Below the pieces are notes generated by a model that was given only the letters and a program-made list of their open reading frames with translations, had not been told where the DNA came from and did no database searches. From NCBI RefSeq assembly GCF_001428625.1, contig NZ_LMIE01000029.1:636744-700743 (forward strand): a stretch of 64,000 bases of DNA, read 5' to 3'. The translations under genes and the position numbers were made by a program. The stretch's first letter is position 1, and each line of letters begins with the position of its first letter. Source of the stretch: Hydrogenophaga sp. Root209 (GTDB lineage Bacteria; Pseudomonadota; Gammaproteobacteria; Burkholderiales; Burkholderiaceae_C). Below, piece after piece: positions 18,191-26,114 of this stretch.

Positions 18191-19136
18191 GCCAAAGCCG
18201 CGTGCCGGGCCAGTGCCCGCCGTCCACCAGCAGCTTCACCGTGTCCCGGATCACCACCCGCGTGGCCAGCGCCCCGGGCGAGAGCTCGTCTTCCGACAGG
18301 CTGCACAGCAGGTTGACGCGGCTGACCTGCGCGTCGTCGATGTGCACCAGCACAAAGCGCTGCTCGGCGTCGGGGAAGCGGCCCACGGCGGCGCGCGGTT
18401 GCAGGGTGGCCCCCAGGCCGGCGTCCACCGCGGCCATCAGCATGGCCAGCGAATCCACTTCGAGCGCCACATTGGGCACCACGCCGGCGCGGGCGAAGGC
18501 GGTGTCCAGCGTGCTGCGCAGGCCGTGCGGCCCGGTCGGCAAGATCAGCGGCTCGTCACCCAGTTCGGCCAGCGTCATGCCGGGTGAGCGGGGCCGGGCG
18601 TCCTGACGCTGACCAATCAGAAACAGGTCTTCCGACAACAAGGGTTGCACCTGCCACATTCGGCTGCCGGGTGCGTCGGGATGGGTCTGCAGGCGCGCGT
18701 CGAACAACACGGCAAGGTCGAGTTCGCGTGCGTTGAGCAAGGATGCGAGGTGGCCCGACATGCTCTCCACCATGTGCAGTCGCACGTCCGGGTATCGCGC
18801 TTGCATGGCCTGCATGAGTGGCAGGCCCAGCATGGCTGCGGTGGTGGGCGCCAGGCCCACGCTCACCGTGCCCGAGAGGCGGGCCTGCTGTGCGGCGCGC
18901 ACCGCCTGCGCGGCGTGGCGCAACGTGAGCTGGGCCTCGCGGAAAAACGCGGCCCCGGCTTCGGTGGGCACCACGCCGCGCGGCGTGCGCTGCAGCAGTC
19001 GGGTGCAGAGCTCGCCCTCCAGCCGGCTGATCTGCTGGCTCAGCGCAGACTGCACCATGTTCAGGTCAAGCGCGGCCCGTCCCATGGAGCCCAGCTCCAC
19101 CACCCGAACGAAATAACGCAGTTGTCGAAGTTCCAA
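18177..19136 (-). CDS. tcuR: LysR-family regulator, likely TcuR
   Basis: 319 residues from a TTG start. It reads LELRQLRYFVRVVELGSMGRAA, the standard LysR helix-turn-helix start, then a substrate-binding domain of usual length. The TTG at 19134-19136 has GGAGAG about nine bases upstream; the longer in-frame ATG at 19166 would put the operator inside the gene. It lies directly upstream of tcuA on the same strand and diverges from a metallo-hydrolase. It should activate tcuAB in response to tricarballylate or a related acid and control its own expression through the dyad at 19158-19172. Confidence 0.85.
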   Translation of the reverse strand: MELRQLRYFVRVVELGSMGRAALDLNMVQSALSQQISRLEGELCTRLLQRTPRGVVPTEAGAAFFREAQLTLRHAAQAVRAAQQARLSGTVSVGLAPTTAAMLGLPLMQAMQARYPDVRLHMVESMSGHLASLLNARELDLAVLFDARLQTHPDAPGSRMWQVQPLLSEDLFLIGQRQDARPRSPGMTLAELGDEPLILPTGPHGLRSTLDTAFARAGVVPNVALEVDSLAMLMAAVDAGLGATLQPRAAVGRFPDAEQRFVLVHIDDAQVSRVNLLCSLSEDELSPGALATRVVIRDTVKLLVDGGHWPGTRLWHHES

Positions 19137-19157
19137 GCGGCGCTCTCCGGCATTCCC

Positions 19158-19172
19158 ATCACACATCGTGAT
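19158..19172. promoter_or_regulatory. LysR-type operator dyad between tcuR and metallo-hydrolase
   Basis: ATCACACATCGTGAT has the same ATCAC-N5-GTGAT half-sites and spacing as the tcuA site. Its centre lies about 29 bp upstream of the tcuR TTG, suiting autoregulation, and about 105 bp upstream of the divergent gene at 19273. Confidence 0.7.
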
Positions 19173-19272
19173 GCCCGCAATGATCGCACGTGCGCCCTGC
19201 TCCCACTGGCCCGGGTTCGCCCTGTCGCACAGGCGTGAGCCGATCGGCACACCCATCTGGAACAATCCCCGC

Positions 19273-20397
19273 ATGACCAACACCCCCACTTCCGACGGCC
19301 GACCGGACGATCCGGCCGCCGCACCCGATACGCCCTACGCGCTGCAATACCCCTGCGGTGAACCGCCCGCGCCGGGCGAGGTGCGCGAAGTCGCGCCCGG
19401 CGTGCTGTGGCTGCGCATGCCCCTGCCGTTCGCGCTCAATCACATCAACCTCTGGGCCGTGGCCGACGAGGACGAACAGGGCCCGGGCTGGGCTGTCATC
19501 GACACCGGCACCAAGACACCCGAGGCGCTGGCCGCCTGGCGCCAGCTGATCTCACCCGACGGCCCGCTGGCCGCCACGCCCCAGGGCGCGCGCATCACGC
19601 GCATCTTCTGCACCCACATGCACCCCGACCACGTGGGCATGGCGGGCTGGCTCACGCGCAAGTTCCAGTGCCGGTTGTGGATGACACGGCTCGAATACCT
19701 CACCTGCCGCACCCTGGTTGCCGACACCGGCCGCGAGGCGCCCGAGGAGGCCATCGGCTTCTACCGCCAGATGGGCTGGAACGAGGAGTCACTGGACATC
19801 TACCGCACCCGCTTCGGCGGCTACGGCAAGTACATGCACGCGCTGCCCGACAGCTTTCGCCGCCTCACCGACGGCGAGACGGTGCGCATCGGCGCGCACG
19901 ACTGGCGCGTGATCGTCGGGCGTGGCCATTCGCCCGAACACGCATGCCTGCTGAACGACGACCTGGGCGTGCTGGTCTCGGGCGACCAGGTGCTGCCGCG
20001 CATCTCGTCAAACGTGAGCGTCTTCCCCACCGAGCCCGACGCCGACCCGCTGGGCGACTGGATCGCCAGCATCGAGCACCTGCGCGCCACGCTGGGCGAC
20101 CACCTGCTGGTGCTGCCGGCGCACGGTGAGCCCTTCCGCGGCCTGCACGCGCGCCTGGACCGCCTGGCCCATGGCCACGAGCGCGGCCTGCAACGCCTGC
20201 GGCGCACCCTGGCCGAGTCGCCCAAGCGCACGGTCGACGTGTTCGGCGCCCTGTTCGCCCGTTCGATCGACGCCAACGGCGAGCTGCTGGGCATGGCCAC
20301 CGGCGAAGGCGTGGCCCACCTCAACCACCTGCTGGTGCGCGGCGAAGCCGTGCGCGAAACGGGTGAGGACGGCGTGTACCGCTACCGCATGAAATGA
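19273..20397 (+). CDS. MBL-fold metallo-hydrolase
   Basis: 374 residues. The zinc motif HMHPDH (His115, His117, Asp119, His120) is followed by later His and Asp ligands (VGRGHSPEHACLL, VLVSGDQVLP, LPAHGEPF). It resembles glyoxalase-II-like and lactonase-like hydrolases that act on thioesters or lactones, with a C-terminal winged-helix-like tail typical of the LACTB2-type group. It is divergent from tcuR and shares the intergenic operator, so a link to carboxylate metabolism is possible but not shown. The ATG at 19273 is chosen over an upstream in-frame ATG that would overlap tcuR. Confidence 0.82.
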   Translation: MTNTPTSDGRPDDPAAAPDTPYALQYPCGEPPAPGEVREVAPGVLWLRMPLPFALNHINLWAVADEDEQGPGWAVIDTGTKTPEALAAWRQLISPDGPLAATPQGARITRIFCTHMHPDHVGMAGWLTRKFQCRLWMTRLEYLTCRTLVADTGREAPEEAIGFYRQMGWNEESLDIYRTRFGGYGKYMHALPDSFRRLTDGETVRIGAHDWRVIVGRGHSPEHACLLNDDLGVLVSGDQVLPRISSNVSVFPTEPDADPLGDWIASIEHLRATLGDHLLVLPAHGEPFRGLHARLDRLAHGHERGLQRLRRTLAESPKRTVDVFGALFARSIDANGELLGMATGEGVAHLNHLLVRGEAVRETGEDGVYRYRMK

Positions 20398-20413
20398 CAC
20401 GCGGGCCTCGGTC

Positions 20414-20429
20414 GGGAATGCTGCTTGCC
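20414..20429 (+). promoter_or_regulatory. Sigma-54-type promoter candidate (DUF4142 remnant)
   Basis: CGGGAATGCTGCTTGCCC contains GG-N10-GC with a TTGCC -12 element; the -24 half (GGAATG) is weaker. Transcription would begin near 20440, just ahead of the ATG at 20459. Confidence 0.5.
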
Positions 20430-20458
20430 CGATGCAGCGTGCCCACCCATCGAATGAG

Positions 20459-20602
20459 ATGACGGTTCAACTGTTCGAAGAAGCGGCCCGCGAGGCTCGA
20501 GATCCTGACGTGAAGGCCTTCGCCGACAGGCACCTGCCCACGGTGCGCGACCACCTTCAGACCGCACGCAAGCTCAAGGCTGCGGTCGAGCCGGCGCGTT
20601 AG
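20459..20602 (+). pseudogene. DUF4142 family remnant, C-terminal fragment
   Basis: 47 codons: MTVQLFEEAAREARDPDV followed by KAFADRHLPTVRDHLQTARKL matches the last helix pair of DUF4142 proteins (exported, ferritin-like four-helix proteins of about 170-190 residues). The signal peptide and first two thirds are missing. The in-frame ATG at 20432 lies upstream of the predicted transcription start. From here to 20884 (about 280 bp) I see no further gene. Confidence 0.6.
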
Positions 20603-20884
20603 CCGACAGCACAGGCGAGATATCCGGCGCACCCGATACGGGCCTATCGCGCCCACCCCCGCAAGCTTCCGTCCGTCGCCTGCGCATCGCGCATCCGGGG
20701 GGCGGCCAGCAACGGCACCCGTGCTCCACTTGCCTTGTCCTGGACATGGTCAGGTCTCACCGCATCCAGCAATGCTGTTCGGCTCTTGCGGATCGCCTCC
20801 AAACCTCACTACTATCGCGTTTCTGGTCAGGGACGTTTGACGTCAAGCTCCATTCGTGCAATCGAGTCAATGAGTTGAAATCAA

Positions 20885-22870
20885 ATGCTCGCTCAACACA
20901 AATCGCACCCCACGACCAACCCAGGACCGGCGACCCCTACCGAGCCGCAGACGCCTGCCCTCCCTCCGAGGCGAAGAGGCCAACGGAGATCATCCTCGCT
21001 GCGCGAACAGCTCATGCGGGCCGCGATGCTCACGACCCTTGTCGTGGTGCTGCTGGGCGCGGCGACCTGGCTTCTGTATGAGCTGGTCTCCAACCGCAAG
21101 GCCTGGGTGGCCGACCTGCGAACACACGCCGACCTCGTCGCCGGCGCTTCGACCACCGCGCTCGAATTCGATGACCAGGAAGCTGCGCGCGCGAGCCTCT
21201 TTCTGCTGAAAGCGCAGCCGCGCATCCTGTCGGCCGCTCTGTACGATGTGAACGGTCGCCTGTTCGCGTCCTACGCGGCAGCAAATACCTTGCTGAACGC
21301 CAGAAGGACGGTCGACGCACCCACGTTCGAACCCCGTTTCCGGGGTTCGATACTTGAGGTCGCCTACCCCATCGAGCGCGCAGGCAAACGGCTCGGCACG
21401 CTCTACCTGTCTGCCCGGCACGACATCTGGCCTCGGCTTCTGATATTCACCGTGGCGCTGCTCGGGCTCGGTGGTGTGGGTCTGACCATTGCGTTCTACC
21501 TGTTCGGAAACTTGCAGCGGCGCATCACCGCGCCGCTGGAGAACATCACCCAGGTGGCGCGGGAAGTCATCTCCACCCGCAACTGGGCGCTCAGAGCCCC
21601 GGCGACGGACGCCCGAGACGTCGACCTGCTGGTGGAAGCCTTCAACCGTTTGCTGCTGGAATGCCAGACCCGCACCAGTGAGCTGGAACAGGAGGTGGCG
21701 ACGCGGCGCAACGCGGAGCATGAGCTGCGTGAGGCAGACCGCCAGAAGGACGTCTTTCTGGCCACACTGGCGCACGAACTGCGCAATCCGCTGGCCCCCA
21801 TGATGAGCGCCGTTGCCTTGCTTCAGATGTCCAGGACGTCGCCCGAAACACGCGACAAGGCCGTCAACGTGCTGGATCGACAAATCAGGAACATGGTCAG
21901 GCTCGTCAACGACCTGCTGGATGCATCACGCGCAACCACCGGCAAGCTCACGCTGGACCTGGAACCACTGGACATGGGCGATCTGGTTTCCACTGCGGTG
22001 GAGGACGCGAAATGCCTCGCCCAACGGCAGGGACTGGCGCTTTCTCTGGATCTGCCCCGGGAAACCGTTTGCGTGAATGGCGATGCCGTTCGATTGGTGC
22101 AGGTGCTCGCCAACCTGCTCAACAACGCCTGTCAGTACACGCCACGCGGGGGACGCGTCGAGGTGGCCCTCTCGGCCGAGCCGTCTTCGGTGCTGATCGC
22201 CATCCGGGACAACGGCGTGGGGGTGGCGCCAGACATGCAGGCCCGCATCTTCGACATGTTTGAACAAGCGGACAACTCGCCGGCACGGGTGAACACGGGC
22301 CTGGGCGTGGGTCTCACGCTGTGCCGGCAAATCATCGAACTCCACCACGGCGAAGTCACCATGACAAGCGAGGGCGAGGGCCGTGGCTCGTGCTTCATGG
22401 TCCGGCTGCCGCGGCTGGAATGCGCCTGCAACGACGACGAACCCTTGTATGGACCCGATGCGGCCCACCTGCGTCCGCTGCACATCCTCATTGCAGACGA
22501 CAACGTTGACACCGCAGACAACTTTGCCGAACTGCTGCGTTCCAGCGGACACATCGTCGATGTGGTGCACGACGGCGAGGCCGCGCTGCGGCTGGCTCAA
22601 GCCACCGGGCCGGACATCGCGCTGCTGGACATCGGCATGCCCAAGCTCGATGGCTACGAAGTGGCCAGGCAACTGCGACGCTCAGAACTCACCAGCGATA
22701 TCCACCTGGTGGCCATATCGGGCTGGGGCTTTGCGGCCGACAAGGAAGCCGCCAGGCTGGCGGGCTTCGACCATCACTTGATCAAGCCCGTGGATCCGGA
22801 CGAACTGGTCAAGCTGCTGGTGGACGGGTTTGAGGAATTCGTCGCGTCGCGGCCAGGCGATCTCGTGTAA
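20885..22870 (+). CDS. Hybrid sensor histidine kinase with receiver domain
   Basis: 661 residues. A membrane helix (about 42-62) is followed by a CHASE8-like periplasmic sensor (FLLKAQPRILSAALYDVNG), a second helix (about 180-205), HAMP, a HisKA domain with His297 in LAHELRNPL, an ATPase domain (NLLNNACQYTP, DNGVGV, GLGVGL) and a C-terminal receiver with Asp582 (LLDIGMPKLDGYE). It autophosphorylates on sensing a periplasmic signal; the receiver suggests a relay or a self-contained switch. Its 3' end faces the rpoN paralogue. The start is uncertain: the first ATG gives a 40-residue Pro-rich tail before the helix. Confidence 0.88.
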   Translation: MLAQHKSHPTTNPGPATPTEPQTPALPPRRRGQRRSSSLREQLMRAAMLTTLVVVLLGAATWLLYELVSNRKAWVADLRTHADLVAGASTTALEFDDQEAARASLFLLKAQPRILSAALYDVNGRLFASYAAANTLLNARRTVDAPTFEPRFRGSILEVAYPIERAGKRLGTLYLSARHDIWPRLLIFTVALLGLGGVGLTIAFYLFGNLQRRITAPLENITQVAREVISTRNWALRAPATDARDVDLLVEAFNRLLLECQTRTSELEQEVATRRNAEHELREADRQKDVFLATLAHELRNPLAPMMSAVALLQMSRTSPETRDKAVNVLDRQIRNMVRLVNDLLDASRATTGKLTLDLEPLDMGDLVSTAVEDAKCLAQRQGLALSLDLPRETVCVNGDAVRLVQVLANLLNNACQYTPRGGRVEVALSAEPSSVLIAIRDNGVGVAPDMQARIFDMFEQADNSPARVNTGLGVGLTLCRQIIELHHGEVTMTSEGEGRGSCFMVRLPRLECACNDDEPLYGPDAAHLRPLHILIADDNVDTADNFAELLRSSGHIVDVVHDGEAALRLAQATGPDIALLDIGMPKLDGYEVARQLRRSELTSDIHLVAISGWGFAADKEAARLAGFDHHLIKPVDPDELVKLLVDGFEEFVASRPGDLV

Positions 22871-22911
22871 GGGACCACCAAGCCGTTCCTTCTTTGGCGG
22901 CGCGAGCGTCT

Positions 22912-24312
22912 TCAAGCGTCGTGTCGGCGCCGGCGGCCCACCGCCTCGATGCGAAGCATCTGGCGGTATTTGGTGACCGTGCGCCGGGCAACCACCAGCC
23001 CCTGCTGAGCCAGTTGGCGTTTGATCTCCGCATCGGACAACGGGTTGTCCGTCGTTTCCTCGGTGATGAGGTCCTGTATCAACCCACGGATGGCCGTGCC
23101 CGAGCAGGCCCTGCCATTGGCACTCACCATGGCACGGGAGAAGAAGTGCTTGAGCTCGAACACCCCCAGTGGAGTGGCCATGTACTTGTTGTTGGTCACG
23201 CGCGATACGGTCGACTCGTGACTGCCGATTTCCTCCGCGATCTCACGCAGCCCCAAGGGCTTCATGGCCATCGGTCCGAACTCCAGAAAATGGCGCTGCC
23301 GTTTCACGATGGCGCGCGCCACGTCCAGAATGGTCGAGAAGCGCTGCTCGACGTTTCGAACGGTCCATCGTGCTTCCTGCAGATGCGCGCCCATGTCGGT
23401 CATATCGGATGTGTGGTGGCGCTGGTAAAGATCGGCGTACACCTGGTTCAGCTTGACGCGCGGCACGATGGCCGGATTGAGCTGCACACTCCATTCGCCG
23501 CGAATCTTCTTCACGATCACATCGGGCACCACGTAGGAAATGTGCGATGAACCCCAGCGCCATCCCGGCCGGGGATCCAGCCGTCGGATCCGGTCACAAA
23601 CGCTCTCGATGAACGCGGGTGTCTTGCCCAGTTGGCGAGCCAGGCCCTGGATGTCCCGGGCGGCGAGTGCACTCAGGTGGGCGGCGACGATGGTGTGGGC
23701 AACCGCCCGCATTTCCACACACTCGATCTCGTGCAACTGAAGTTCAAGACACTCGGCAACACTGCGCGCCGCGACACCAGCGGGCTCCAGCGACTGAACC
23801 ATCTTCAGCGCGATCTGCATGTCCGCCAACTCTGCGGGAGGCTCCAGGGTCACGACGTCCAGCAGATCGGCCAAGGGCGTCCTGAGGTAACCGTCGTCGT
23901 CGAGCGATTCAACGATGACGCGGGCCAGGTTCAGGTCGCGTTCGCACAACGGCATGGTGTTGAGCTGGCCGTGCAGGTGCGCGCTCAGCGAGCTGTCGGC
24001 TGTCACCAGGTCCAGCGCAGACGTGTCGCCATCCGAGGCCTGCCGTGAGCCTGCGCCCGCGTCCGCATGCCACAGGTCGCGATCACTCTCCAACCCGCCA
24101 TCCGCAGACTCCAGCGCATCGGACGCGTCGTCGAACTCCTCGGGGTCATCGACACCCTCGTCGACCTCCAGAAAGGGATTTCGGCCCAGCGTGTCTCGCA
24201 CCACGAGCCCGAAGTCGAGCGAAGACATCTGCAACAGGCGAACGGCGTGCTGAAGCCGGGGGGACAGCGTCTGGCTTTGGCGCTGCTCGGCTCGAACTTC
24301 CATGTGGATCAC
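22912..24312 (-). CDS. rpoN: RNA polymerase sigma-54 factor, second-copy type
   Basis: 466 residues from a GTG at 24310-24312, five bases after AGGAGG; the ATG at 24303 is too far from it. Region I is short (LSPRLQHAVRLLQMSSLDFG). It is followed by an acidic region II, the core-binding part, the helix-turn-helix (LREIAEEIGSHESTVSRVTN) and the RpoN box ARRTVTKYR near 442-450, where the usual box has Ala in place of the second Thr. The locus lacks lptB, hpf and ptsN, so this is probably an additional paralogue and not the housekeeping rpoN. A -24/-12 site at 24375-24390 suggests autoregulation. It would direct core polymerase to the NGGCAYG-N4-TTGCC promoters found nearby. Confidence 0.9.
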   Translation of the reverse strand: MIHMEVRAEQRQSQTLSPRLQHAVRLLQMSSLDFGLVVRDTLGRNPFLEVDEGVDDPEEFDDASDALESADGGLESDRDLWHADAGAGSRQASDGDTSALDLVTADSSLSAHLHGQLNTMPLCERDLNLARVIVESLDDDGYLRTPLADLLDVVTLEPPAELADMQIALKMVQSLEPAGVAARSVAECLELQLHEIECVEMRAVAHTIVAAHLSALAARDIQGLARQLGKTPAFIESVCDRIRRLDPRPGWRWGSSHISYVVPDVIVKKIRGEWSVQLNPAIVPRVKLNQVYADLYQRHHTSDMTDMGAHLQEARWTVRNVEQRFSTILDVARAIVKRQRHFLEFGPMAMKPLGLREIAEEIGSHESTVSRVTNNKYMATPLGVFELKHFFSRAMVSANGRACSGTAIRGLIQDLITEETTDNPLSDAEIKRQLAQQGLVVARRTVTKYRQMLRIEAVGRRRRHDA

Positions 24313-24374
24313 GGGTACCTCCTCGGCGTTGGTGGTGTCATGGCCCGGCTTGCGGCCCCAGAAAGGAACACGCT

Positions 24375-24390
24375 TGCAACCCCCATGCCG
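24375..24390 (-). promoter_or_regulatory. Sigma-54-type promoter of the rpoN paralogue
   Basis: On the minus strand CGGCATGGGGGTTGCA has exact GG-N10-GC spacing and a perfect TTGCA -12 element. It lies 64 bp upstream of the GTG start, giving a leader of about 50 bases. Confidence 0.7.
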
Positions 24391-24601
24391 CGTGGGCCAG
24401 ATCGACACAAATTCCAACAAATCATGTGTCTTCAAGGCGTGAGGTTTCGCCTGGCATGGGTCGCGGTGGGCTGGCGGGTTGCAATCAGATGCGAATGACG
24501 CAACTCCTGACGGTTTCAACGTCACTTGCCGTAAAACATGCCGAAACGTCGGCACCGCAATCCTTGAAGGAAAGCGGTGCCGCACAAGGGGTCAAACGGG
24601 G

Positions 24602-24874
24602 TCAGCGCACGGATCCTCGACGGAACAGGTTGACGATCGCCAGAAGAATCACCGCGCCCAGGAACGACACGAGCAGTGCGCCCAGGCTGAACGCATCCTG
24701 GTTGATCGTGCCCACACCGACCAGGGGGGAAATCAGCAGGCCACCCAGCGCTGCTCCCACGATGCCCACCACGATGTTCAGGAAGACGCCCTGCTGGCCA
24801 TCCGTCTTCATGGCCAGGCTGGCCAGCCAGCCAATGACGCCACCCACTACCAGCCAAATGATGAGATTGATCAT
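24602..24874 (-). CDS. GlsB/YeaQ/YmgE family stress membrane protein
   Basis: 90 residues with three membrane helices and the Gly-rich family pattern (WLVVGGVIGWLASLAM, VGIVGAALGGLL). Transglycosylase-associated/GlsB-YeaQ proteins are small inner-membrane proteins induced by envelope or general stress; their biochemical role is unknown. A good GGAG site precedes the ATG. The upstream palindromic sigma-54-type site at 24934-24950 matches best in this gene's direction. Confidence 0.9.
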   Translation of the reverse strand: MINLIIWLVVGGVIGWLASLAMKTDGQQGVFLNIVVGIVGAALGGLLISPLVGVGTINQDAFSLGALLVSFLGAVILLAIVNLFRRGSVR

Positions 24875-24933
24875 GAGAGTTCTCCAGAGGTTGATTCATG
24901 AGGCAAATGCCCCGGATCGATGAGTCCAACCGG

Positions 24934-24950
24934 TGGCAAGCGGCATGCCA
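24934..24950. promoter_or_regulatory. Palindromic sigma-54-type promoter, both directions
   Basis: The 17-mer TGGCAAGCGGCATGCCA reads TGGCATGCCGCTTGCCA on the other strand. Both strands give GG-N10-GC. The minus strand (towards glsB, 62 bp to its ATG) has the better -12 (TTGCC); the plus strand (towards the hemerythrin gene, 80 bp) has ATGCC. The two promoters overlap completely, so only one polymerase could sit at a time. Confidence 0.68.
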
Positions 24951-25027
24951 ATCGCAGAACACCCTCCCCCAGGAAGACTGGGCACATGGCTTGCCGCGCC
25001 ATGGGTCTTGCCGTTTCATGAGGACCC

Positions 25028-25630
25028 ATGACCATGGCTCAGAGCCTTCTTCAACCCTTTTCATCCGCCGCCACGCGGATCCTGCGCATGGACCACGCGC
25101 ACGTGCTGGCGGACTTCCAGAGACTGCGCGCGGATACAACACCGCCTGTGCGCAGCGCCCTTTGCCGCAGGATCTGCACAGCCTTGGACATCCATATGCA
25201 ACTGGAAGAGGAACTGTTCCATCCCGCCCTGAGAGAACTGGAGTCCCATCTTCCCGCGCTCGACCGCAGCGAGGCGGACCACGCGGACATGCGCCTGCAG
25301 ATCGAACGCGTGCGCCAGCTGAGCGAACATGAGGAAGACCCGACCGCTGCGCTCACCGCGCTGATCACCCAAGTGCTCCATCACGTCGCCGACGAAGAGA
25401 CGCAACTGCTGCCGGCGGCAGAGGAACTGCTCGGCGCTCAGCGCCTGAGGGAGCTGGGGGCCCGGATGACGCGTCGACGCTTCGAGTTGGCCAGGCCGCA
25501 CGCGGTGGACATGGCGGCCGATGCGGCCCGCGCCGCCCCCCTGAAGACCGCCCTCTTCGCAGCGGGAACCCTGCTGGCGAGTGGCCTGGTCTTTCAGCAT
25601 TTCAGGCGGCGCCGAATCACCCGACACTAG
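25028..25630 (+). CDS. Hemerythrin-domain protein with C-terminal membrane anchor
   Basis: 200 residues. The hemerythrin ligands are visible in order: His in MDHAHVLADF, His-x-E in DIHMQLEEELFHPAL, His in EADHADM, and HH-x-x-x-E in LHHVADEETQLLP. A hydrophobic stretch near the C-terminus (ALFAAGTLLASGLVF) could anchor it. Such proteins bind O2, NO or iron through a di-iron site. It diverges from the GlsB-like gene across a shared sigma-54-type palindrome. A GAGGA ribosome site supports the first ATG; Met3 is an alternative. Confidence 0.85.
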   Translation: MTMAQSLLQPFSSAATRILRMDHAHVLADFQRLRADTTPPVRSALCRRICTALDIHMQLEEELFHPALRELESHLPALDRSEADHADMRLQIERVRQLSEHEEDPTAALTALITQVLHHVADEETQLLPAAEELLGAQRLRELGARMTRRRFELARPHAVDMAADAARAAPLKTALFAAGTLLASGLVFQHFRRRRITRH

Positions 25631-25658
25631 GGCCATTCCCTTTCGGTCGCGGCCCTAG
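25627..25658. terminator. Bidirectional hairpin between convergent genes
   Basis: CTAGGGCC and GGCCCTAG form a perfect 8 bp stem with a 16-base loop at the meeting point of the hemerythrin gene and the SDR remnant. There is no T-run, so termination strength is uncertain. Confidence 0.5.
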
Positions 25659-26008
25659 ATGGCTTCCACACTCCCCGTGACCGGAAGCACGACACCGGTG
25701 ATGTACCCCGAGCAGGACGGTGCGGCCAGGAACACATAGGCCGGTGACAGCTCTTCGGGCTGCGTGGGCCGCTTCATGTCGGTCTTGCGGCCGAACTCGG
25801 CGACCTTCTCCGCCGGCAGATCGGAAGGGTTGAGTGGCGTCCACACCGGGCCCGGCGCCACCGCGTTCACCCGGATGCCCCGCTCCAGCAAGTTGCTGGC
25901 CAAGGATTTGGTGAACGCATGGATGGCGCCTTTGGTGGAGGCGTAGTCGAGCAGATGGGCACTGCCTCTGAGGCCTGTCACCGAGCCGGTGTTGATGATG
26001 CAGGCGCC
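25655..26008 (-). pseudogene. 5'-truncated short-chain dehydrogenase (SDR)
   Basis: The last 117 codons of a YghA-like SDR remain: GACIINTGSVTGLRGS, catalytic YASTKGAIHAF, RVNAVAPGPVWTPLNPSDLP and the C-terminal GYITGVVLPVTG. Upstream of the Gly codon at 26006-26008 the same frame hits TAG within two codons, so about 180 residues including the NAD-binding Rossmann start are absent. A GTG at 25979-25981 could start a 108-residue protein, but it would lack the cofactor site. The breakpoint lies next to the yihY upstream region. Confidence 0.75.
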
Positions 26009-26068
26009 AGACTATGGCCTTTTTGGCCGCAACCCGAAGGGAAGGGGTTGTGAACAGGCCCTACGCGT

Positions 26069-26084
26069 GGGAGCGCCATTTGCC
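26069..26084 (+). promoter_or_regulatory. Sigma-54-type promoter candidate (yihY-like gene)
   Basis: TGGGAGCGCCATTTGCCG contains GG-N10-GC with TTGCC at -12; the -24 half reads GGAGCG. It is 32 bp from the ATG at 26115. Confidence 0.5.
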
Positions 26085-26114
26085 GGGGGAAGGAATGTTC
26101 TGCACCCTCCTTCG

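Noticed and set aside
25655-25981. Intact 108-residue SDR starting at GTG 25981
   Set aside because: It would lack the whole nucleotide-binding half; homology continues upstream of the GTG until a stop, so it is a truncated gene.
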